The notes beneath the pieces are model-generated. The model searched no databases. It was not told the origin of the DNA and saw only the letters and a program-made list of their open reading frames with translations. The translations under genes were made by a program, and so were the position numbers. From an uncultured Gammaproteobacteria bacterium (lineage in GTDB: Bacteria; Pseudomonadota; Gammaproteobacteria; Pseudomonadales; Ketobacteraceae), in NCBI GenBank assembly GCA_913063125.1, contig CAJXZM010000051.1:1-36578 (forward strand): 36,578 bases of DNA. The letters are read 5' to 3'. Shown one piece after another: positions 15,959-24,359 of the stretch (its first letter is position 1; every line of letters begins with the position of its first letter).

Positions 15959-18900
15959 TCATTCATCAAAATATTTATTATCTCGCTTTCTGAAGGCAGG
16001 CATTGTTCCTTCCAGAATATTTACAATTGATAAATTAACTTCAGAATTTTCTATCGAGCCTGATTTAACGGAAACAGCATTGTTTTTATCTTTTGCTATA
16101 TTGACATGAACAATCTGTTCCGCATCTGCGACCACAGCAAGATTGGGATTATGAGTAACCATAAATATCTGCCTTCTCATTTTGGCTTTCTTTATAAATG
16201 GAACTAAAATCCTAGACACACTTTGATTGTCTAGGTTATCTTCTGGTTGATCAATAATCAGCGGCTTATTATCTTTATCAAGTAACAAATAGAATATCAA
16301 CAGCAGCGCCCCCTTCTCCCCTGGAGATAGCTGCTGCAACTGCTTACCACCCATTTCAAGGCTGTAAGACTCTGTCAAATAATCCAATGAAAACAAGTAG
16401 TCATAAAACCCCTCTAGGTCTTGTATTTGTTCGTCGATAAACCTTGATGGTTTTTTATTCAAATCCCTATAATCTTTTTCCAGATGTCCAATAACAGAAT
16501 CCAAAAACTTTACGACATTATCAACGTTATCTGGGTCTACCGCCTCAATAATCCCACGAATCTTCAGCTGGCCAGAGTCCTTTCCATAGAAAGAGCCTGA
16601 TTTATTCTGATTCACAAAGAACAGAAACTTCGATACAAAATTATCATTAAAATTAAAACATGCCTTTATCGTGACGTCATACTTTCCAAGTAGACCATGA
16701 TTCTCCTTCAATGCTTCATCCACGGACACTTTAATATGCTTATATACATCAACAAGCTTCATTTTGATCAAAAATATTTCTCGCACCAACGAATGCCGCT
16801 CAGCACGTAACGCATCGATATCTTGTTGTACATTTCCCTTTAGATACAACTTTTTGAATTTCAAGCCTTCCAGCGTATTCGGGCTATCAGTAGCACCTAC
16901 AATTTCTTGACGCCGCAGTTTCCATGCAGTCACATCTGCCAAATACTTCTGATATTTCTTTTCAGGGGCTCCTAGCTCTTCCAAAAGCTTATTTTTAGCA
17001 ACCTCCAGTTCCTCCAGTGATTTCTTTAACCCAAGGTTTTTATCGCCTCCATCCCCATCTAGCAAAGTCTTTAATGATTTTTCCTTACTCAACAATTGGG
17101 TTAGACAATATTCAATTTTTTCATAATGAAAACTTACTTTAATCACGTCATCAATGGCGATACCAAATCGACCCAATTCTTCGCCTATTCCCTGTTTAAC
17201 CTCAACTGTACTTTTTTCTAAATTAGATACCCTTTCCTGTATTTGCTTTATTTCTTCCCGATCAACCGATAGTTGAATCAATTCTTTCTCTGTTTCCTTT
17301 ACTTTCAAATCAATTTTATTTATTTCAGTTTTAGTTGACTCAACCTGCTCATTTTTTTGCGTAACCTCATCACCCTTGTCTTTATTAGGGTTTTCAATCT
17401 CTTCTGGGCAGATAGAATCATGAGCATCAAGCTCCTTTTCCTTAACCTCAATATTGCTTTTCAGCTTGGAAATATACTTCTCATTTCGCTGAACCTCAAG
17501 ATTCTTAAGTTTCTCATTTATGGCCTGCAACTTAGCCCGAACATTGTTAATTTCGCCAGCGTTAACGCCTTTCAAACGATTAACAAGATCATCAAACGTA
17601 TTACACCCATACCTTTTGTCTATAGGAAGGTGCGAGAAAACAACATTTTCAAGCTCCCTTCTAAAACCTTCGGCTTGATCAATATCCGAACACAAACTTT
17701 CAAAATAGTTTTGCGAAAGATACTTCACTCTTTCCTGGCTAGACAAATCGACACTCTCCGCCAGCCCTTTTTCTAATGACGTATTATCATCCCAATACAT
17801 GGATGCAGCAAATTTTGATGCTAAGCCATTCTTTTTAAACTTCTTATTTGTTAAAAACTCTAAGCCCGTAGAGGTTTCACCACATAACGCCAATATATCG
17901 GCCAAAGCACTTTTCCCTGAGCCTTTATTGCCTATGATAGCGACCAATTGCTTGTTAAATGACAATCGAATTCCATCGAACCAAACCCCCTGTTCCTTCT
18001 GGTAGCCAGGAATTGAATCAATAGTGATTGCTTTAATATATTTCGTCTTATTCTCTTCAAATACTTTAAGCACAGCAGGCTCTGAGCCAATAAAAACCCG
18101 ATCTTCTGGCTCATTCATTGTCTGCAATAACCCTTCAAAGTTCGGATCAGCCTTAATCCAACAGTAGCGGTCATCAGCAGGTTCAAATATTTTGATATTT
18201 TCATGAGCATCTGAACCATGAAAGCAAGGCTTTGGCTTACCACAGAGTTTTTCATAATCTGGATAGGCACCATAAAAGAATTCAACATCTTTAGGTCGTG
18301 ATGAAAAGATTGCATCGGACATTTTGTATATGCCCCGTCTATGGGACTCTAACTGTGATAATTTTTGATCCGTAAAAAAATCTTTATGCTGCACAACGCC
18401 AGAGGCACCATCCGTAGACTTATTCGACACGACAATAACTGTGTTATTTCTAAGATCCACGTCCTTTTTAAACAAGGATTCAAGCGTTCGCCACTCAACA
18501 ACAAAATTGTTAACCCCAATCTTATATGCTTGTGATTCCCCTAGCTGCTCGTCACCATCTATTTTACGACCAAAATTAATTAAATCGCTTTTGGTTGCAG
18601 CAAATTCTCTGTCATGAGAAATCGTCAACTTCTGAAAGAAACGGTCTTCCAACTGGTCATCCAACGCTGGATTAAATAGGCAGTGTATATTTACGGGCTT
18701 ACCGTTACCCGTAATAGGTGTGACACGCATCTCAACATTTGGAATAACGCAGTGAATATCTTTATTTATAGATCCTGACGCCAACTTATCTTTAAACTTA
18801 AAATAGTTATCGATCGACCAATAATCAGTAACACCAACAACTGCAACCTCTCCATCGTAACTGTTCAAGTCATCACAGTACTTTTTCCACTTACTATCAA

Positions 18901-19003
18901 TATCGCTACCGGTGAACTGGTCATTCTTATTCGTTCCTGGTGTATGAATGTGAAGATCCCATCGCCGCCATTGCGCACCTTCAACATATTCCTTTGCTGC
19001 CAT
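15959..19003 (-). CDS. TrlF-type PHP phosphoesterase fused to an ABC/SMC-like ATPase
   Basis: I prefer the ATG at 19003 (1014 residues) because AGGTGG lies 8 bases upstream; two GTG codons at 19015 and 19012 are alternatives. The N-terminus has PHP motifs in order: WDLHIHTPGT, NVEMRV, NIHCLFNP and GSDAHE, which would bind metals for hydrolysis of a phosphodiester. Then come Walker A GNKGSGKS (about 360), a long coiled-coil middle (roughly 480-720), signature LSPGEKG, Walker B LIIDQPEDNLDN and H-loop THNPNL. The ATPase is thus of the SMC/Rad50-like type. TrlF-type proteins recur in restriction islands. It is the last gene of the operon, 11-23 bases after the 124-residue gene depending on the start chosen. 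The role of nuclease or sensor is inferred. Confidence 0.85.
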   Translation of the reverse strand: MAAKEYVEGAQWRRWDLHIHTPGTNKNDQFTGSDIDSKWKKYCDDLNSYDGEVAVVGVTDYWSIDNYFKFKDKLASGSINKDIHCVIPNVEMRVTPITGNGKPVNIHCLFNPALDDQLEDRFFQKLTISHDREFAATKSDLINFGRKIDGDEQLGESQAYKIGVNNFVVEWRTLESLFKKDVDLRNNTVIVVSNKSTDGASGVVQHKDFFTDQKLSQLESHRRGIYKMSDAIFSSRPKDVEFFYGAYPDYEKLCGKPKPCFHGSDAHENIKIFEPADDRYCWIKADPNFEGLLQTMNEPEDRVFIGSEPAVLKVFEENKTKYIKAITIDSIPGYQKEQGVWFDGIRLSFNKQLVAIIGNKGSGKSALADILALCGETSTGLEFLTNKKFKKNGLASKFAASMYWDDNTSLEKGLAESVDLSSQERVKYLSQNYFESLCSDIDQAEGFRRELENVVFSHLPIDKRYGCNTFDDLVNRLKGVNAGEINNVRAKLQAINEKLKNLEVQRNEKYISKLKSNIEVKEKELDAHDSICPEEIENPNKDKGDEVTQKNEQVESTKTEINKIDLKVKETEKELIQLSVDREEIKQIQERVSNLEKSTVEVKQGIGEELGRFGIAIDDVIKVSFHYEKIEYCLTQLLSKEKSLKTLLDGDGGDKNLGLKKSLEELEVAKNKLLEELGAPEKKYQKYLADVTAWKLRRQEIVGATDSPNTLEGLKFKKLYLKGNVQQDIDALRAERHSLVREIFLIKMKLVDVYKHIKVSVDEALKENHGLLGKYDVTIKACFNFNDNFVSKFLFFVNQNKSGSFYGKDSGQLKIRGIIEAVDPDNVDNVVKFLDSVIGHLEKDYRDLNKKPSRFIDEQIQDLEGFYDYLFSLDYLTESYSLEMGGKQLQQLSPGEKGALLLIFYLLLDKDNKPLIIDQPEDNLDNQSVSRILVPFIKKAKMRRQIFMVTHNPNLAVVADAEQIVHVNIAKDKNNAVSVKSGSIENSEVNLSIVNILEGTMPAFRKRDNKYFDE

Positions 19004-19026
19004 ACGATTCACCACCTAAAATTCAA

Positions 19027-19401
19027 TTATTGAAATGTCTCTTCGAATTTATACTGATAGGACAACCCACTGACACTACCAGCCTTCACTTGTGCTATTA
19101 GCCCTTGATCAGGAACACTTTCGGGTATCAACCCAATATCAGTAGCCCTCAAATAAGGCTGTCCTGAAGTACTGCCATCAGCTTTGTGCTTCTGACAGAC
19201 CTTCACTGTAGCCATATATCGTGTACCAATAGGAAAAAGCTCTCTCAACTTTCTCGGAAACTCAACTCGGACATCACCTTTAAAATGATCTACAGCCCTT
19301 ACCCTAGGTCTGCTTTTATGCGGATCAAGGCATGTTTCCAGAGTTACGCATTTAATGTACTCACCAACATGTTTTTCTATATCAGTCAGCACACTATCCA
19401 T
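19027..19401 (-). CDS. Small unknown protein between res and the TrlF-type gene
   Basis: The 124-residue product overlaps the res stop by 8 bases (ATGGATAG), with GAGG 7 bases upstream, so it is translationally coupled to res. The sequence looks beta-rich, with stretches RVRAVDHFKGDVRVEFPRKL and TRYMATVKVCQKH followed by RATDIGLIP, somewhat like a small nucleic-acid-binding barrel. I recognise no family. It has three cysteines, at 18, 24 and about 70. Its fixed place inside the operon argues that it is a true component, perhaps an adaptor between Res and the PHP-ATPase. Confidence 0.7.
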   Translation of the reverse strand: MDSVLTDIEKHVGEYIKCVTLETCLDPHKSRPRVRAVDHFKGDVRVEFPRKLRELFPIGTRYMATVKVCQKHKADGSTSGQPYLRATDIGLIPESVPDQGLIAQVKAGSVSGLSYQYKFEETFQ

Positions 19402-22381
19402 TTAACGCCTCTTCTAAATTAGTAACCACATCAAAATCAACACCAATCGCTTCGAAGTGTTTCTCGCCACAGGCTATTTTGTCTTGTTCCAAGTCGCTAA
19501 GTTCGAATTTATTACGGGTGCTTTTTGTTTCACGAATCAAATAAAGCTTTTCATCATCTTCAGTAACTAATGCCCAATCTGGATTATACGTCCCTACCGG
19601 TGTATCGATTTTAAACTGTTGAGGTAGTTTGCAGTAAAACTTAATACGGTCATCGTTATCACAATTTATGGCAAATTTCTTTTCTACTTCAGAGTCATAT
19701 TCCACATGATCATAAAGTGTCTTATCCAAATTCTGCACTTCGTAAAGATTATTCATGTAGCGGGTAATGCCCCGCTCTGCTTCTTCTTCTATTTGGTGCA
19801 TTTCGTAACAAAGGCCGCCAATTTTTTCGTATTCAATGCCTTTTACGGTGACATGGTGCAACTCACGTTGCATACATGTAGTGACCTGATTAATAAATAC
19901 CTGAGGATTTTCGATAAAGTCTTTCAATCGGCCAGAAGCTTTGAGTATTTCAACCAGAGTTGAGCGAGTCAGTTCTGTATTGTTTTGCAAATAGGCCAGC
20001 AGGTCAGGTAGCACTGGAGCTTGACTTAGATCCCTAATACCACCGGATATCTGTTCACCATCAATGCCAGCCTTAGATACTTCCTGACGATAAAGAGCGG
20101 CAGTAATTCTGGTACGGTGTATCGCTGGCATTTCGGCGATAGAAATTGCCGTCCGTTTGATTAAATCGGCAGTATCAAACTTCACTCGATAACGGGTACG
20201 TTGACTAATTTTTTCCCACAGAGCCCTAAAGGTAGGATCAAGACTGATATTCTTTCTCAATTTAAGTGTGCGGCGATCACGTGCATTCACTACCCTATTT
20301 TTAAACACATACCGATTCAGCTCATCCACCACCTGCGCCCGCATGTGCGCCCACTCTGCGGGAAGCTCCAATATAAAATGCGGGTTGTTGGGATCAAATC
20401 TATCCGTAACACGCCCCTCAGCATCCAGATACCCTTTGTCTTTCAGCATATCTACAATGGACTGTGATGCCTCTTGACCTATTGCCGTATGCTGATGTGC
20501 CACAGGGTTCACTAACGAAGAAAAAGCTGTAATATCCACACGGCCAAAGCCAATTCCGTAGTCCTCTTCATACTCGTTCTGGAGTTGGTTGGCAAAATCA
20601 TCATAGGATTCATTTACTATTACCGTTAACCGATTAACGGTTGCATCATGAACCCGATCACCTTGGTGATTTACTGGTAGGCGCAAACCACGACCTATCT
20701 CCTGCCGTTTTTTATCCAGGGATTTTGTTTCATTCAGTGTGCAAATCTGGAAGATATTGGGATTATCCCAACCTTCTCTCAGTGCTGTATGAGAGAATAT
20801 AAAACGTAGAGGCTCCTCCTCCGATAACAACTGTTCTTTGTTACGCATAATTTTAGCGTAGGTATCTTCGTCGTCTTTGGTCTTACCAGTCGTATCTTTG
20901 GCCTTACCCTTTCTATCTTGCGAGAAATAACCGTCATGCACTTTCTCTACAGGAAATTCCAGCAGGCCCTTATATAATGGCTTTTTGGTTAGCTCGTTAT
21001 AAGCATCCTCAAACCACTCGCCAATTTTACCCAGACTGGTAGTGCCATCATCATTGTAGACCCTGTAATTTGCTACCTTATCAATAAAGAAAAGTGACAA
21101 CACTTTGATACTTTTCCCTTTAACGGACATTTCTTTCTTCAAATGCTGCTCTACCGTCTCATAAACCTGAGCCTTCATTAATTCTTCGTCCAAACCGCCC
21201 AGCTCCTCACCCAATCTCAGCATTTGTCCATTGGAAAACTCCACATGCTCCATACCAGGCTCACAACTAATATTCGCGACGATCCAACCTGCCTGATATT
21301 CCTGGCGTTCTTTGGAACGGAGAAAGAGATCATCCCCTTGTTTAACGGTAACAGCCTTTTTCTTAGGCCCGCCCTTCTCCTGAACATTGATCTGCAAACT
21401 AGCTTTAATGCCGTTTTTGTTATCAACTTTTTTCAGAGCTATAAAAGTTGAATTAAAGCTTTGGTCTTCCAGCAAGCTAGCGACCTCAATTCGTTTTACC
21501 AATCGCAAATCATAAGCCTCTATCGGCCCAAGGCTATACAATAAATTGTATGGATTTTTGTGGGTAGCGGAATAACGTAATGTACATAGAGGGTTGAGGC
21601 TGTGCAGAGCCTCTGCCCGCTTAGTTTTGGCTTTACTGGTATCGCCTTCTACTGACTGTGGTTCGTCAATAATAACAAGAGGATGCGAAGCCCTAATAAA
21701 ATCAATCGGTTTGTTACCATTAAGTCGATCATTCTCTCGGTTAATAATATTCTGCTCCTTCTCAAAAGCCTGAATATTGATCACCATAATTTGAATCTTA
21801 TTGGAACTAGAGAACCTACGTACTTGCCCTAAATTTTTAGAGTCATATACAAATGCATCGAAAGGAACTTTATCATACAAGCCCTTAAGGTGCTCGTGCA
21901 TGATATCAATACTCTTGGTGGTGCCTTCACGAATAGCCACACTGGGCACAACAATAATAAATTTTGTGAAACCGTAAATTTTATTTAGCTCAAAAATCGA
22001 ACGAAGATATACATAAGTTTTACCTGTGCCGGTTTCCATTTCGATAGAGAAATGCGGGACATTCTTTTTTGAGACGCAGCCATCAAAGGTAAAAGTCGTA
22101 TGTAAAAGTTCCGACTGGGCAGGTATAGCATTACCCTCCTGAACCTTTTTCAGGTTATTAAGCAATTGATCTTCTGTAAGCACCAACTGATTGGCCACAG
22201 CGGGAATATCACTAAAGGCATCTCCATCCATTGCAATCTGGCTACCGCCTGCTTGCTGACCAACTGAGACGGAATAAGTTTCCTGGGCCAAGGGTTGCCC
22301 TTCAAACAACCCTAAGACCGAACTGATAGCATCATTCTGATAATCAAGCGACGCATTAAATTTGAGTTTAAGTGCTGGCAT
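19394..22381 (-). CDS. res: Type III restriction enzyme Res subunit
   Basis: At 995 residues it is the normal length for Res. It has the SF2 helicase motifs METGTGKTY (Walker A, 118-122), LVIIDEPQSVEG (DEPQ, 239-242), SATHKNPYN and QEIGRGLRLPV (motif VI). The C-terminal PD-(D/E)xK nuclease is intact: PDWALV (Pro934-Asp935) and RETKST (Glu951, Lys953). With Mod it should translocate or slide from unmethylated sites and cut nearby DNA. It begins 4 bases after mod, with AAGGTGG about 9 bases upstream inside the mod 3' end. Confidence 0.95.
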   Translation of the reverse strand: MPALKLKFNASLDYQNDAISSVLGLFEGQPLAQETYSVSVGQQAGGSQIAMDGDAFSDIPAVANQLVLTEDQLLNNLKKVQEGNAIPAQSELLHTTFTFDGCVSKKNVPHFSIEMETGTGKTYVYLRSIFELNKIYGFTKFIIVVPSVAIREGTTKSIDIMHEHLKGLYDKVPFDAFVYDSKNLGQVRRFSSSNKIQIMVINIQAFEKEQNIINRENDRLNGNKPIDFIRASHPLVIIDEPQSVEGDTSKAKTKRAEALHSLNPLCTLRYSATHKNPYNLLYSLGPIEAYDLRLVKRIEVASLLEDQSFNSTFIALKKVDNKNGIKASLQINVQEKGGPKKKAVTVKQGDDLFLRSKERQEYQAGWIVANISCEPGMEHVEFSNGQMLRLGEELGGLDEELMKAQVYETVEQHLKKEMSVKGKSIKVLSLFFIDKVANYRVYNDDGTTSLGKIGEWFEDAYNELTKKPLYKGLLEFPVEKVHDGYFSQDRKGKAKDTTGKTKDDEDTYAKIMRNKEQLLSEEEPLRFIFSHTALREGWDNPNIFQICTLNETKSLDKKRQEIGRGLRLPVNHQGDRVHDATVNRLTVIVNESYDDFANQLQNEYEEDYGIGFGRVDITAFSSLVNPVAHQHTAIGQEASQSIVDMLKDKGYLDAEGRVTDRFDPNNPHFILELPAEWAHMRAQVVDELNRYVFKNRVVNARDRRTLKLRKNISLDPTFRALWEKISQRTRYRVKFDTADLIKRTAISIAEMPAIHRTRITAALYRQEVSKAGIDGEQISGGIRDLSQAPVLPDLLAYLQNNTELTRSTLVEILKASGRLKDFIENPQVFINQVTTCMQRELHHVTVKGIEYEKIGGLCYEMHQIEEEAERGITRYMNNLYEVQNLDKTLYDHVEYDSEVEKKFAINCDNDDRIKFYCKLPQQFKIDTPVGTYNPDWALVTEDDEKLYLIRETKSTRNKFELSDLEQDKIACGEKHFEAIGVDFDVVTNLEEALNG

Positions 22382-22385
22382 AGAA

Positions 22386-24320
22386 TCATACCACCTTAAA
22401 TACTAGTTCAGAATCTCTGCTCTGAGGGTGGGACTTGAACGTTTGAATTGCATTGGCTTTTAACTGGTCATTCCCTTTGAACCCCTTGTCCAGACAGATG
22501 AATTGCATGGGCTCTGCATCAGCAATAGCATCAATTAACTCAGGCGTAAGCTCATCCTCCAAACAAATTATCAATGCACCTTCAGAGATTGAAAATACGA
22601 TTTTTCCGCCCAATTCAATTTCTATAATCTCAACATCTAATCCAAAGCCAGCCTTTAGAAGAAGTTCATATAAAATTTCCTCTTGTTTAGCAGTTTCATC
22701 CACATGTTGAATATGTAGTTCAAGCTGATCAATGACCTGTTCTTCACTTACCCCTGGCATCCCATGCCATTGTATAAAGTTAGACTGACCCAATTTAAAG
22801 ACCTTAAAACCTCTACACAAGTTATTCCCCCTTTTCAGATCAAGTTCAGCCTGCCCTTCACTATCAACATTCAATACCCTACGAATACGATCCTTGCCAA
22901 CTTCGGCTATCGTGCTAAAACCCGCATCAAAAACCTCACTTTCTTCGGGGATTTTCTCTGGCAATTGGACAACTATGTATTTTACAGGCTTATCTAATAA
23001 CGCACTTTGCTTAAATGCAGCTTCAGCTAAGGGGCAAGATCCAGCGAAAAAATCTAAAACAATCTCACCTTCACAGTTCGCAATGTGAATCATTCGCTCC
23101 AATAACTTGACCGGTTTAGGTGTATCAAAAACGGTGACACTATCAAACAGTGCATTCAGCTCTCTTTTAGCACTATCTGTAGTACCAACTTCATCAGCGC
23201 TCCAAAGTGTGTGAGGGGTTAGTCCACTTTCCATCTCGTCAAGGAAGACTTTTTGTCGAGGAACATTACCTCCAGCTTCACCAAACCATATTCGATCATC
23301 CTCAATTAGTGATTTAAGTTTTTTCTCGGTGAAACGCCAACAATTCCCTGAAGGGGGATCTACTAGGCGCCCATTGGGCGTTTCTATAGTATAGAATTGC
23401 GATTTTGTACCATGACCAGATTGTGCAGTGATTGCCACAGACTGCCAATCACCCCGACGATCCTTATCTGGATTTGTATATCTTGCTCTTGCCTCTTCTG
23501 TAAGCGGGAGAAGCTTTCTTGTCTCCTCGAATAGGGACTTCGTCTTGGCATAACATAATATATGGTCGTGATTTACTGAAAAGGACTTCCTATTCTCTCT
23601 AGTTTTTCTCTTCTCCCATACAAATGATGAAACAAAGTTCTCTTCACCAAAGATCTCATCACAGATTCGCCTAAGGTTTTCCTGTTCATTATCATCAATT
23701 GATATGAAAATAACCCCATCATCTTTTAGTAAGTTTCTCGCCAAATATAAACGAGGGTGCATCATATTTAGCCATTTTGTATGAAACCGTCCCTCCGTTT
23801 CAGTATTTGTTGAGAATTTTTTCCCTTCGTCATCAACAAGTCCGGCATAGGCGAGATAAGTATCCAAGCTCTCCGAGTAATTGTCAGGATAAATAAACTC
23901 CTTACCTGTATTGTATGGCGGATCGATATAAATCATTTTCACCTTACCGTAGTAACTCTTTTGCAAAAGTTTCAACACTTCAAGGTTATCGCCTTCAATA
24001 AACAAGTTCTTGGTATTATCAAAATCTACCGATTCCGCTCGGCATGGTTTTAACGTAGCGCGAGTAGGCTCCTGTATCAATTTCATACAATCACGTTTGC
24101 CAGGCCAGTCCATGCCATAACGCTCACGGCGGCCCTCATAAACATCTGTAAAAGTACCAACCTCTGCTTTCAGTCGTTCAAAATCAACGGTTTCAACCAC
24201 ATTACCCTCGGCATCTGTGGTTTCGGTAAACACACCTGGGAACAACTGCTTTAATTCATCTCTACGCTGCTCTGCAATATCCAGAGTTTCCCCATTCATT
24301 TTGATACTTTGATCACTCAT
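22386..24320 (-). CDS. mod: Type III restriction-modification methyltransferase Mod
   Basis: This 644-residue beta-class adenine-N6 methyltransferase has the catalytic motif DPPYNTGKEF (Asp133-Tyr136) before the AdoMet-binding motif VLDFFAGSCPLAEAAF (424-429). Motif I reads FAGSC, so the last glycine of FxGxG is a cysteine. The intervening target-recognition region spans about 235-400. VQLPEKIPEES and the C-terminal tail match type III Mod proteins. Mod gives the complex its target site and protects host DNA. The start has only a weak ribosome site, and Met8 is an alternative. It follows the DUF262 gene after 39 bases, the largest gap in the operon. Confidence 0.95.
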   Translation of the reverse strand: MSDQSIKMNGETLDIAEQRRDELKQLFPGVFTETTDAEGNVVETVDFERLKAEVGTFTDVYEGRRERYGMDWPGKRDCMKLIQEPTRATLKPCRAESVDFDNTKNLFIEGDNLEVLKLLQKSYYGKVKMIYIDPPYNTGKEFIYPDNYSESLDTYLAYAGLVDDEGKKFSTNTETEGRFHTKWLNMMHPRLYLARNLLKDDGVIFISIDDNEQENLRRICDEIFGEENFVSSFVWEKRKTRENRKSFSVNHDHILCYAKTKSLFEETRKLLPLTEEARARYTNPDKDRRGDWQSVAITAQSGHGTKSQFYTIETPNGRLVDPPSGNCWRFTEKKLKSLIEDDRIWFGEAGGNVPRQKVFLDEMESGLTPHTLWSADEVGTTDSAKRELNALFDSVTVFDTPKPVKLLERMIHIANCEGEIVLDFFAGSCPLAEAAFKQSALLDKPVKYIVVQLPEKIPEESEVFDAGFSTIAEVGKDRIRRVLNVDSEGQAELDLKRGNNLCRGFKVFKLGQSNFIQWHGMPGVSEEQVIDQLELHIQHVDETAKQEEILYELLLKAGFGLDVEIIEIELGGKIVFSISEGALIICLEDELTPELIDAIADAEPMQFICLDKGFKGNDQLKANAIQTFKSHPQSRDSELVFKVV

Positions 24321-24359
24321 TTCTAATTCACTTACTGTTGATTCAATTGAAAGCTTGAT

